Source: Pestalotiopsis fici W106-1 (Eukaryota; Ascomycota; Sordariomycetes; Amphisphaeriales; Sporocadaceae). Taken from it: a DNA stretch of 64,000 bases. A program made the position numbers and the translations under genes. Shown piece by piece: positions 36,520 to 47,818 of this stretch. Every line of letters begins with the position of its first letter. Within the stretch, counting starts at the first letter, position 1. The stretch is taken from assembly GCF_000516985.1 (NCBI RefSeq), contig NW_006917099.1, positions 1,256,685 through 1,320,684 of the forward strand, given 5' to 3'. The notes below the pieces were generated by a model. That model was not told the origin of the DNA and ran no database searches. It was given only the letters and a program-made list of their open reading frames with translations.

Positions 36520-37223
36520 GAGGATGGATCCTTGATGCAACTTTTGGGCCACGATACAGGATATGCGATTACGTGAATAAAGGAGGAAATTCGATTTCTC
36601 CAACGAGTTTTACTTGAATGATTTGGCGGGGAGTATGTGGGACCAAGATGTTTTTCTACTGTTTCAATTTTCATTTTCATTCTTGTCGAAAAAGGGGGCC
36701 CCGAGTTTAAAATGATTCTCCAAACGCCTTCTTCCGTTCTTGGGCGAGGCGTCATGTCTAAAGTGTTCATGATGGGAAGCTTTGTTTTTGAAAGCAAAAC
36801 GAAAAATAAGTGCCTGAGAACAATGGGACTTAAAGTGGCGGCAAAGGTCGCTTCTTGCATGCTTATACCCCCGTTGCCTCGACTGCTACAATACAATGTA
36901 TTATTTGTTCTCAAGGCCTGTTTTTCCCCCCGAGGAGAGATGCGCGTGGGTGGCGGAAATAAAGGAGATGTATTATGAATCAGTGGATGCTAAAGTCCAC
37001 GATTCATGGACTGCGCATTAGGGGTATATGCCAATGATCACAAGAGACAATCATGGTAACGAGGGTGTCGACTTCAGTTTCACTCTGGAGAATGAACATG
37101 TAATCAATTGTCCCCTTTTCTTGGGGTGGTATCTGAAATCTGACTATACGCATCATCTAAGAGACAAATGCTGCGGTTGTTTCCCGCGAGTTTCTTTCAC
37201 AGGAAGCCTGAAATTTCTCAAAA
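36520..37223. other. Convergent intergenic region
   Basis: About 700 bp between the 3' ends of the RhoGAP gene and the DAL5-type permease gene. Contains polyadenylation-like aataaa motifs near 36577 and 36958. No gene is supported. Confidence 0.5.
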
Positions 37224-39152
37224 CTAGTACATGTACTTGAACTCTGGGTTCAAATCTCCCAACTCTCTCTTTTCATACTCGGATAGGCCTACGTCGTGAA
37301 CAGACTTGGCGCGGCGCTTGTTCTCGATGAGCAGCGAGATCAAGTAAGCCACGGAGGCGAGAGCGCTGAGGGCGGTGAACGCAATGGTGATGGCGTAGCC
37401 CTTGACGTAGTAAGGAGCGTCGGCATCGACAAAAACGTAGGTGGCAATGATCCCGCCAATGTTGCCAAAGCCGACTTGCCAGGCAACACCGATTGAGCGG
37501 CGATGATGCCCTCCAAGATTCATGTTAAACCAGCAGACGATGATGGGCATGGCGCCGTATGTGCCCATGACGACGAGGAATAGCGCCGCGTACTCTAGGT
37601 GAAGGTTGTCGTGCACCGAGAGCAGAATGCCGAATCCTGTAATAGACAGGCACAGTGGCAAAATGGCAAACAGCGCCCGATGGCGGAACCAGTCTGAAAA
37701 GGTTGCAATAACGACAGAGAAGACGAATGACGCTGCCCATGGCGGGACGGAGCGGAGCTGAGTTTGAATTGCGTCATAATGGTATCTGCAAGATGGTGAG
37801 TCGCAATATCCTTGTGTAAACTTGAGAATGCTACAAGGCTTACGTCTTGATGATTGCTGGTGCAAAGAATGCATAACCGTAAGCCTGGTATCATGTTAGT
37901 AGTGATTCCACCAATAGTCAATGTGTTGAATTGGTCCTTACCGGCACAATCAGACCAAAATACATGAGACCTCCAAGCCACACGCGGTATTCCTTCATGA
38001 CCTTGACAACATCGCGGAATCCAACCTTGCGCTCGGCTGCACTGTAACCTTGATCGGCCTGTAGACGGGCGCGAACATATTCACGCTCGTCTTCCCGAAG
38101 CCATGGAGCTTGTTCCGGGCTAAAAAGTTTTTCTAGTATCAGCCATGACCCCAGAAGAATGGCAGCATGTAAACTTACAAAGATGGAAAGGAAAAGAAAA
38201 AGATAAAGGCAACCACAACAGTCAAGATTCCCTCGAGGATAAAGATCCAGCGCCATCCATGATAGCCGCGAACACCGTCCACTGCAACTGTTGTGAGTAT
38301 TCGACATGAGCGGGACTGGGCATGCTCGGTAGAAACTCACTCTTTCCGATTGCCGAAGCTAGCAAACCACCAAAAGCACCGGCAAGACTCGTAGATGAGA
38401 AGAACAGGCTGTAACGCTTTTGAGCCTCGCTACGCTTGTACCACATTCCTGGAGCAACAGTGTCAATAGGTGGATATGTCAAGGGATCTAATGCTTGGAC
38501 TCACCAAGTAGATAGAAGCAGCCTGGAAACATGCCAGTTTCAAAAAAGCCCAAGAAGAAGCGAGTTGCCAAAAGTCCAGAATAGCTTTGAACCAAGCCTT
38601 GACATACGGAAACGATGCCAAATCCCATCATGCAGCCCGGTAGCGTATATTCATGTCAGTGAAATCGGGCTGATGAGAAGGAGGGCTAGGGTACTTATCA
38701 TATCCTAGGTGATAGACGTTTCAAGAGAATATTGCTCGGAATCTCAAAGAATACATAGGGTACGAAGAACATTGTCAATGCTTCATAAGTCAGCTTCTAG
38801 GGATTTCGATCGTAGGGTGGGGGGTCAAGAGCGCTGAATACTGACCAGTATTGTATTGTGTGCCAGTCAAGTGGAGATCATCTGCAAGATGGAACGTTTT
38901 TGCATTGGCAATGTTGATTCGGTCCAGATAAGCCAAGAGATACATGATGATGACAAAAGGCATCAGGCGCGTATCGATGCGCCAGACCATGTGGCGCTCA
39001 GTGGTGTGCGGTGGACAAACAACTCCGAGCTCGTCGTAGACCAGGTCTCCCACAGGTTCGGCATTGTCGTCGCCAGAGACGTCGGCTGAGATGATGTTAG
39101 CATTTTGCATATTGAGTGCGTCTTGACACGATTGTCTCCGATGCTTTGCCAT
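37224..39152 (-). CDS. Major facilitator permease, DAL5/TNA1 (anion:cation symporter) family
   Basis: Eight exons: 39152-38846, 38780-38699, 38644-38505, 38448-38341, 38287-38179, 38119-37942, 37884-37844 and 37785-37224, giving 508 aa. These permeases import small organic anions such as allantoate, nicotinate, pantothenate or vitamin-like acids by proton symport. The substrate here is not predictable. Family landmarks are WRIDTRLMPF and YLDRINIANA in helix 1, FEIPSNILL, CQGLVQSY, RFFLGFFETGMFPGCFY, MWYKRSEAQKR and GWRWIFILEG. About twelve hydrophobic segments are evident, with a charged cytoplasmic tail. Intron 2 has AT and AC ends instead of GT and AG (listed separately). The other introns are ordinary and in phase. 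The start is the first ATG that gives a normal cytoplasmic N-terminus. Confidence 0.92.
38645..38698 (-). other. AT-AC intron (U2-type) in the DAL5-family permease gene
   Basis: The 54 bp intron starts ataagt and ends atatac on the minus strand, with a branch-like cactgac 17 bases from the end. Splicing there joins TG to G, making the Trp in PRIWLPG, which family members conserve before the next helix. Without it, two in-frame stops (TGA, TAA) follow Ile. The nearest GT-AG option I found would delete about 20 residues including most of a membrane helix. Confidence 0.7.
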
Positions 39153-40690
39153 TATTGTCCATGCTACAGGACTGATGCCGAGCCAATGTGCTTTACCAAG
39201 GAAATGAAACGTCGAAATAGAGCATACAAACCTTTTCTGCCTTTGGTCAACATGACTCCAACTTTTCCTTGACTCTATGCTACAGTGTAGCAAGCCGAAA
39301 TGCGTGTCGTCGTCGCACCAGGATTATGTTACTAGTTGTTTGGTGATGGGGAAGAAGAGGAGAGAGAATAAATGTGTGCGACAGCGGTGAGAAATCCGTC
39401 AGCAGGATTGCTTAGCGATACGGAGAATAATGTACAGACCCAGCCAGGCAAGCAGAATCACATTGCTCCAAAAGCGAAATGCGCGCGACACACTGGCTGT
39501 AAGGTCCGAGTCCGGATCGGGGCCGTCAAAATTGGGCTGGTCTATTCCCCAGGGACCCTGTGACTGTGGAGAATGCTGACCTCGGTAGATTGACGGGGGA
39601 TCCGGGGCAACCAAAAAGCGAACAAAGAGACAGGATCAACGGGCTAGGATCCAGGTTCAGCGTTCAGCTAGATTCCATAAGGATCAGTAGTGGCTTGCCC
39701 GAGTTTACACTCCGCCGGACCGTAGGCGGAGTACCAAGTCGGGCGGCGGCTCGTTCTTGTCCCTAGATTCGTATCCCTGAGCACAATCTCCATGGAAAGA
39801 GTCAAGCCTTGCTGTTTCGCAATTTGGCACCATTCATTCATTGAGCCATTCACTGGATATCCGTCGGATGATTCAGTTTCTTGGATTTTCAGTGCCGATC
39901 TCGCCCAGCAACCAAGCCCATAATGCTGGTCCATGGGGTGACTGGAGGGTCCAACTCTGCAACTAGTCTCACAAGGGACTAACTTGCCGATAGACATATT
40001 CCCCGTCATATCCGCCGGCATAGAAGATGGAGAAGGAGGAGAAAGAAAATAGTCGCAGTGTTCGGCCTCTTGTTTCCAGAGAATGATACAACACACGAAT
40101 GCTAAGAGGAGAAGATGGCCTAGAATTGACCCAAGTGAGATTGTAACGAGAATGGGAGAGGATAGCGCAAGCTTCAGCTTCTTTCCCTTTGCTGATATTT
40201 TCTCACTTGCACCTTCCGTCGACTCCCTCTGCCATGGGCACGCACTTTGGCACTGCCCATGTACTACTGTAACTTAGAAAAATCTGAGATTGCAGAAAAG
40301 CTTGGTTGTATCCAAACAGACTAGGACTATCCAGTCATTACATGATTTGCGATCACTGTGTGTTTGAGCTGAAAGTTGGCTTTGAGCTTACAAAAGCTTG
40401 GTTCAACCACCAGAGTAATGTTCATCCAATCCCACGATGGAAATTGTTCAGCGTCAAGGAGGCAAGTCCAGGTCGGCCGGCTCCTAGACTGGCCCTAGTT
40501 CTGTTAGGCATTCCCCCGCCATCCACAGAGGAGCCGCCCGTCAATTGCGGGGGGCGCCCCTCTTCCGCAGCGCCTCAGCGGCTACGTACGAACATGACCA
40601 AAACGAAATCCTCTTGCCCCACGTTGGTGGCGCACTTTACTCTGTATTAGAAATTGTCAGATAGTGGACTATGGTTCCCATACACTGGCG
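39153..40690. other. Intergenic region left of the retrotransposon
   Basis: Contains the permease promoter and about 1.3 kb of DNA with normal base composition. No supported gene. The composition changes sharply to A+T-rich about 70 bp inside the LTR. Confidence 0.5.
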
Positions 40691-40887
40691 TGTGCTTAAG
40701 CACACGGATTAACACTATAGTATCTAGATAGATATACGGGACTTTCCGGGGATTAGCCGGGGCCACTTAAATAAGCGTATATTTTATTAAAATTAAAAAG
40801 CGCAAAATATAAATTAATATATTATATAATTAATATTAATATTAAATTAATTTAAATTTTAATAGGAAAATATTATTTTAATTAATA
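40691..40887 (+). repeat. 5' LTR of the copia element
   Basis: Begins with the 14-base palindrome tgtgcttaagcaca and ends ta (from an original ca). It matches the 3' LTR over its full 197 bases, apart from transitions. Its outer 60 bases are little mutated; its inner part is heavily mutated. Confidence 0.88.
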
Positions 40888-43800
40888 ATTAAAAATTTTA
40901 ATGCTTTTGCCGAAGCTATAAAAATAATAATTACGAAAAAAGCCGGAATCGGCTTAACGGTATTATTAAAAATAACCTTTAATTAAAATAATTAGGAATA
41001 TACGTTTTAAATTTAAGCATAAATTACCGGATTAATTAATTACCTTAAAAATAAAACGACTTTAATTAAAACTTTAATCGAACCGGATATTAAAAAAATT
41101 AAATATATAAAAACCGCGATAGCGATTTTCGAAATTATAAACGAAAGCGATAATCCGAATATTTAAAATAAAAAAAATAAAGAATAAATAATAACGGATT
41201 TTACCGAAAAAAGTTAAAAATCGTTTAATTTTAATTATAATTATTATAAAATAAAAAAGGCTATATACGCTAAATAATATATAGCGATTAAAAAGATTAC
41301 GAAATAAATAATTATTACGATTTTTTTAGATTTTTTTTTTATATATTATTTAATTAACGAGCCTTTATATAAATAATACGAAAATTTTAAAGCTTATTAT
41401 AATAAATTAGCTTTAAATAATAAAAAAAAGCAAAAAAATAATATTTCGAAGCTTTTAAACTTTTAAAAATATTAAAAAAAGCTATAAATTAGGTTAATAA
41501 ATAAAAAATAATTATAGCGAAAGCCTAAATAAAGCAAATAATTAAAATATAAAATAATTCGGTTTAAATTATAAATTTTTTAAATACCGTTATTTTAATT
41601 ATATTATAATAGGCTGCTTTTTATTAAATTTATAAAAAATAAAATATTTTAAATAAAAATTTAAAATATCGGATAATAAATAATAATTTTTATAAAAGCT
41701 TAAATATTTAATAACCGATTAAGCCAAAAATTAAAAAAAGCGCTTTTATAATTTACGCTAATAAAGCTAATAAATAGCCTTAAAACGGATAAAATAAAAA
41801 CGCTTATTTTATTAAAAATTAAATGCTTTTCCGATTAAATACGGCTAATTTATATAAAAAAAGGGTAAATAAATTATTTATAATAAAAAGCAAAAAAATA
41901 TTAAATATTTTATTTATTATTTTTTTTACGCTTTTAATTTATATTTTTATATATTTTTTAAAAAAGCCTATTTAGGTTTCGTTTTTAAAAATAAAATATA
42001 AATATAAATAAATAAAATTTTTAAAAAAGATTTTAATTTATAAAAATAGGTTTGTAATATAAAAAGGATTAAAATCAGCCGAATTAGTATATTATAAATA
42101 ATTAAAAACGAATTATTTCCGATTAATACGGATTAATAAGACGGACGACTAATAGCAAACGTATAAAGTAATTTTATAATATTTATAAAAAATTACCTTT
42201 TGCGCTATTTAATTATTTTAAATTTAGTAATAATAATTTTAATTATAAATATAAAATAAAGCTTATTAATTATAAATAAATTTTTAATTACGATTTTATT
42301 TAATTAGGCGATCGGAAATTATTTATTTATAAATATAATATAATAATTATATAATTTAGATTTAAAATATTATTATTAAATAATATAGCCTATTATCCTA
42401 AATTGCTAATTATATTAATATTATTCCGTTAATTATAAAAATAAAGATATTATTAGGATAATAAAAATAATCCTATAATATTACGCAAAAAAAAAATAAA
42501 TTTTTAATTAGTATATTTTAAAATTAATACGGATAATACGTTTTTAAATATAGATTTTACGAATTATTTTTAGCGTTATTTGCTATTTACCGAAAAAAAT
42601 ATATAATATAAATAAAAAGGCTATTATTAATTAAAAAAGCTATACGATAATATTATAAAATAAGATATTTAGGCCCGGTAGCTTTCGAATATTTTATTTA
42701 TTTATTTTAAAAAGTAAAAATTAAAAGACTAATTATAATAAAATATAAAGCCTGCGTATTTATAAAAATTACGCGCTAATTATAGCGAGCGCTACGGCTA
42801 ATTAACGAAAATTATAGTAAACGATTAGCTATAAATTTTTATAATTATATTAAAAAAATCGAAAATTATATATTTTAAATATTAATTATTTATCGGTAAA
42901 CGGGATATATATAAAATTATTATTTTACGGAAAAAATTATTATTATATTAATTAACGTTTTCTAATCGTTTTTAAATATAATAAAAACTTAATATAATAT
43001 TAAAATTAAAATTATCGAATACGATAACGAAATTACCAAAATTAAATAGGTAATTAGAAAATATTTTAAAAATAAATATATTAAATTTAAGCCTTTAATA
43101 TTATATATATAAATTTAAAATAAAGCTATTAAACGTTTAAAAAATATAATTAAAAAAAATATATAATATATACCGGCATAAAACTCCTTTATTAATTTTA
43201 GCCTAAAATCGGTAAAACCGCGGTATACCTATATAATTATATACCGAATTATAATTTCCGATAGCGTATATTATATATAAAATTTTATAAAATAATTACG
43301 AAAGCAAAAAAAATCCTAAATCCGAGCTATAAGCCTAATTAAATTTATTTTAAAGTATTCGGATATAAAGCGTACGTAATAACGCTAACGGTATAATAAA
43401 AATTCGGCCGTTTATAGCAATTAGCATTTAAGGCATAAATAAAATATTTAATCGGATATAGGTTATTTAATATTTATAAAATTTAAATTTTTAATTAAAA
43501 TAAATTAATTAATACGAAAAATATAATTATAAATAAAAAAAAATTATGCGACGGAAAATAGGATATATTTAAAAACGAGCTTTTAAATATTAATATTTAG
43601 TTTATCGCCGATTTTATAATTAATTACGTAATATTTAAGGATAAGATTTTATAAAAATTAAAAAGTAAAAAAACCGCCGTAAAAAATATCCTATTAAGCG
43701 ATAATTAAAATAATTAGGAAAAAAATAATAATTAAAAAAATAAGGAAATAGCGCTAAATAAAAGGGATAAATAATACTTTTTTATTACCGCGAAATTTGC

Positions 43801-45714
43801 CTTTTAAATTTTATTATAAATACCTTTATTAGCCTTATTAATATATAATATAAAGGCAATTATAATTAAAAATACGGCGTTATTAAAAAAAAAACCTAAA
43901 ATAATCCTATAGCAAATAGCTTTTTTAATTAATTATAAAGCTATTTCTAAAATAAAATAAAATAATAATTAAAACAATAAAACGAAACTAAAACGCTTTT
44001 TTCGTTAAAAAATAAAAATTTATAAAACGGAAATTTTAGCTTTCCTTAAATAATATTATAAATTATATTATTATCCGTTTAATAAATTATTTTTTTAAAT
44101 AAAAATTAATTATTTATAAAATTATAAAAATATATAATTTTAAATCGAAATTAATAAAAAAGATTTACGAATAAAAAACAAATAAATCTTTAATTATATA
44201 TAAATATGTATATATAAATTTAATAAGCACGGGAAATTTTAAAAATATAAAGCAAAATTCGTCGTTTACGGTAATTAATAGGCGAAATTTTAAAATTAGG
44301 AAATTTACGCGGCTATATTAATTAAAAAATTATTTCGCATTTTAATCGCGATTATAGCAAAATTCGATTTTAAATTAATATAATATAACGTAATAAACGC
44401 GTTTATATACGCTTTTATCGATTAAAATATATTTATAAAAATACCGGATAAATATCGAAAAAAAAATATTATATTATTATTAAATAAAATATTTTATAAA
44501 TTACGGATATTATTATTATTATAATAAAAAAAGTTTATAAAAATTTTGGCCGAAATCGGTTATACCTAAATATTATATAAGCTTTACGTATTTATTAATA
44601 AAAAAATACTAATTTTTTTTTTACGTTAATAACGTAATTATCGCATATAAAAATAAAAATAAAAAAGCTATTAATTATTTAATATAATATTTTATAAAAA
44701 AATATAAAATTAATAATAGCGAGTTAATATAATAATTTTTCGGGATAAAAATAATTAAAAATCGTATATTTAAAATAATTTAATTATTTTAAAAGGCTTA
44801 TTTTAAAAAAATCGCTAAATTTATAAATAAATAAAAAATTTATACGACGCTAATAGGCTACGAAAAATTTATACTTTAATTAATTATAACGCTTTTATAT
44901 AAAATATAAAAATATTAAAAAAAAATCGGATTATTATTATTTGCGGCTATATTTACGAAACTAAATATTATATTTATAATAGCTAAATTAGCTTAATTTT
45001 TTAATAATTTAAGCTAAATATATTAAAAAGCTATTAATCGAGCTTTAATTTACCTAATTAATATTAAAGAATTTTCGCTTAAAATCGGAAAATTTTTTAA
45101 TTTAATAATTATTAATAATATATTATTTGCCGATAATAATATTAATTATAAAAATATTTAAATATTCGCTATAAAATTATTCGGAGAATTAATTAATTAG
45201 CGATTAAATAAATAAAATATAATTATTATTTTTATTATAAAAGCTAAATTATTTATTTTAGCATAAACTGCTAAAAAAATATTATTCGTTAGCCGATTAT
45301 TAAAGGAATTATCGATATAACTAAATAATAGTATTATTATTATTAAATATAATAATAAGCAGATTATTAATTTAATTAACGCCGAAATCGCGTTATTAAA
45401 AATAAAACTCCGTTATATAAATATTTATAATTATTAATTACGGCAAAAAGCCTAAAAAAAGATTAAAATTATTTATAAACCCTTAAATAAAATAATAATA
45501 AATAAATTAACGAAAAGCTTATTAATAAAAAAATAATAAAATTTTTTATAATAAATAAAATTTAAAATTACTTATCGTAATTAAAACGAATAACCTTAAA
45601 AAAAGCTATATTTTATTAATTAGTAATTTTAATTTAAATATAGCTAAATTTACGATAAATCGTAAATTTAAAAGGGTATATTAAATAATAAATTATAATT
45701 TTTATATATTAGCG

Positions 45715-45911
45715 TATATTTAAATATACGGATTAATATTATAATATCTAAATAAATATACGGGACCTCCCGGGGATTAGCCGGGGCTACCTAAATAAGC
45801 GTATACCTTATTAAAACTAAAAGGCGCAGAATATAGATTAATATATTATATAATTGACACCAATATTAGACCAGTTTAAACTCCAATAGGAAAGCACCAC
45901 CTTGATCAACA
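45715..45911 (+). repeat. 3' LTR of the copia element
   Basis: Exactly 197 bases, ending in ca. Here the inner (left) part is mutated, for example tatatttaaatata where the 5' copy has tgtgcttaagcaca. The outer (right) 100 bases keep C and G. Confidence 0.88.
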
Positions 45912-47818
45912 GAAATCATGAATGCTCGACTTGCCTTTTGAACAAAACGTCAACAAGGCAAGCGGTTCATTCATTGACTGTTTCCAGATACTCTCGAGTA
46001 GAATAAATCATCAGTATTTTGTTTTCCAACGAGGGAACAGACTACGTGCAATTTTCAAGATGCTGATGGCTTTGGCGGATCTGTCATGTCTTACTTTTTA
46101 CGTTGTTTCCGTGGCACCTAATCTGGACCAGTCACGATACAGCCAGAAACTTGTGCGCTGGATGAAACAACAGCTTGAACTGTTTGAGGGCATACTCTGG
46201 GTCCCGTATCCTGTCAAATATTCAAGTCATTGTCAATACCTCAAGATACATAAGCGGAGCTGTGGCTGAGGCTGGAAATCAAACTTTCATGGTATGCTCG
46301 GTGATGCCAAGGGACATTTATATGTGCTTCATCTCAATGGTTACGTATTATGGTGGGTGTCTTTATGGTCCTTGAAGCTAGGAATTGTTAATTTCGTGAT
46401 CCCCCGAATGGAATACTGATCTTGGATGGATGGCATTCTGCCAATAACCATGTTACGGGCCGACTACCGAGGCCGATCGCCGATTAGGGCCGTCCTAGCC
46501 TTGCTAGAGAGTCGCGCAAAGGGCACGCCTGTTCCCAAAGACTCGCTTGTCCAATGACATTCAAAATAGGAGGATGGACAACACTTTGCTGTCTATTGTC
46601 GCCAGCCTATCTTCTTGTGAGGTGCCTGATAAGATCACGTCGTTGTTTCTTTTCTGTCCTCGAGCTCGGTGGCCCGTGGCTACGCGACTCGTCCAGTTGG
46701 GGCCTAGTATAAACGAAATTTCTACGTCATCGTGGCCATTCGATTCCTGGCTCATCACTTTTTGTGACGGCCCACGATTGCATTATCTTGAGCTTTCAAT
46801 GTCGCGGCAGAGATTGGGTCGGCCAATTGAATAAAATACTCATGCCACAACTCGGTTAGATGTGCAACACGCAAATCACCGCCCATCTCTATCAGCTCGC
46901 TGAAAGAGGGTTCTTATTGATCGATCAACGCAGGTCATCCTGGCAATCTGGCCTGCAGAATCTCATCACAACAGGCCGCTAGCCAGATCCTACATTTCCC
47001 AAAGGCCTGGGAACCTCGAGCAAAAACGCGGCCATTGGACAGAACCCCACCAAAATTCAAGCACGCCATCGATAAAGTTTACCTCGAACCACGTTTTGGT
47101 GTGTCACTGAGAGCAAAGAATAAAAATGTTCGCAAGGTTTAGGCAAGACTTGGTAATCGCCGTCTTGTCTTGGAATGGCAATGGCGTGGCTTTGGCCCCC
47201 TGTGTATCCATTTTGGCCGCGTACATGACAGGAGCCAAAGATGGTCGCTCCGATGGCGTGCTCACGAGGCTGAAGAAAAGAATGAAAATATGGGAAATAA
47301 TGATTGAATTATGGACTGGATTGCCTGGACACGGCCTCTTTTCATTATCAAAGAACCCCCCCGGTCTTGTGTCCCCAATTTTTGTGATTCCTACAGGTAC
47401 GGCTAACCCGAGCTAAGCTGTCGTTTCTCTAGGATATGCACCAGGTTCCTTGAATAACAGGCACGTTACAGCACCTTGTTCGAGTCGCCCGAACCTGTCG
47501 CCGCTAGTTTTCTTGGATTTGCTCGTTCTTTTAAACTCTCTCTTTCCATCTACCAGATACACCAAGTAGTCTTTTTCTGCAGCAGCATCCATCCTCTTGC
47601 GCATATTCTTTTCTTGGCCAGCGAGGTGCCTAGAGGTATATATAAGCTACCGGCCAAGACCTGAATTCGAAAGACCCCCATCATCTCCTAGATACATATC
47701 TCGACCCAGATAGCACTTTCAACGCCACCCGTTGCTACAATTTGTATCGTGATCGCATTTGCTTATCGGGCATCGCTTGTGCAATCCGCATATTTGCTTC
47801 GACCGCTGTCTTCCTGCC
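45912..47818. other. Intergenic region between retrotransposon and amino acid permease
   Basis: About 1.9 kb of normal composition. ORFs at 45922-46269 and 46547-46834 show no family resemblance. A TATA box lies at 47637-47645. Nothing else is recognised. Confidence 0.5.
47637..47645 (+). promoter_or_regulatory. TATA box of amino acid permease gene
   Basis: tatatataa about 180 bases before the ATG at 47819, in a C/T-rich promoter context. Confidence 0.45.

Larger units (their letters stand above)
40691..45911 (+). mobile_element. RIP-degraded Ty1/copia LTR retrotransposon
   Basis: A 5221 bp element with two 197 bp LTRs. The interior is extremely A+T-rich and has no open reading frame. Traces of the copia gene order remain on the plus strand: the end of the integrase region near 43350-43500 (KVFGYKAYV-like, then a GY..NIY-like motif), the reverse transcriptase near 44380-44450 (NAF..A.ID and IPD-like), and RNase H near 44950-45330 (ADN, LFGELI.W and a KAKL motif corresponding to the TEAEL of active elements). 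Integrase before reverse transcriptase marks copia rather than gypsy. The LTR pair differs by C-to-T and G-to-A changes, the pattern of RIP. The element cannot be autonomous. Confidence 0.92.

Noticed and set aside
45922..46269. ORF starting just outside the 3' LTR
   Set aside because: It begins 11 bases after the element, shows no copia or host family resemblance, and is probably chance.
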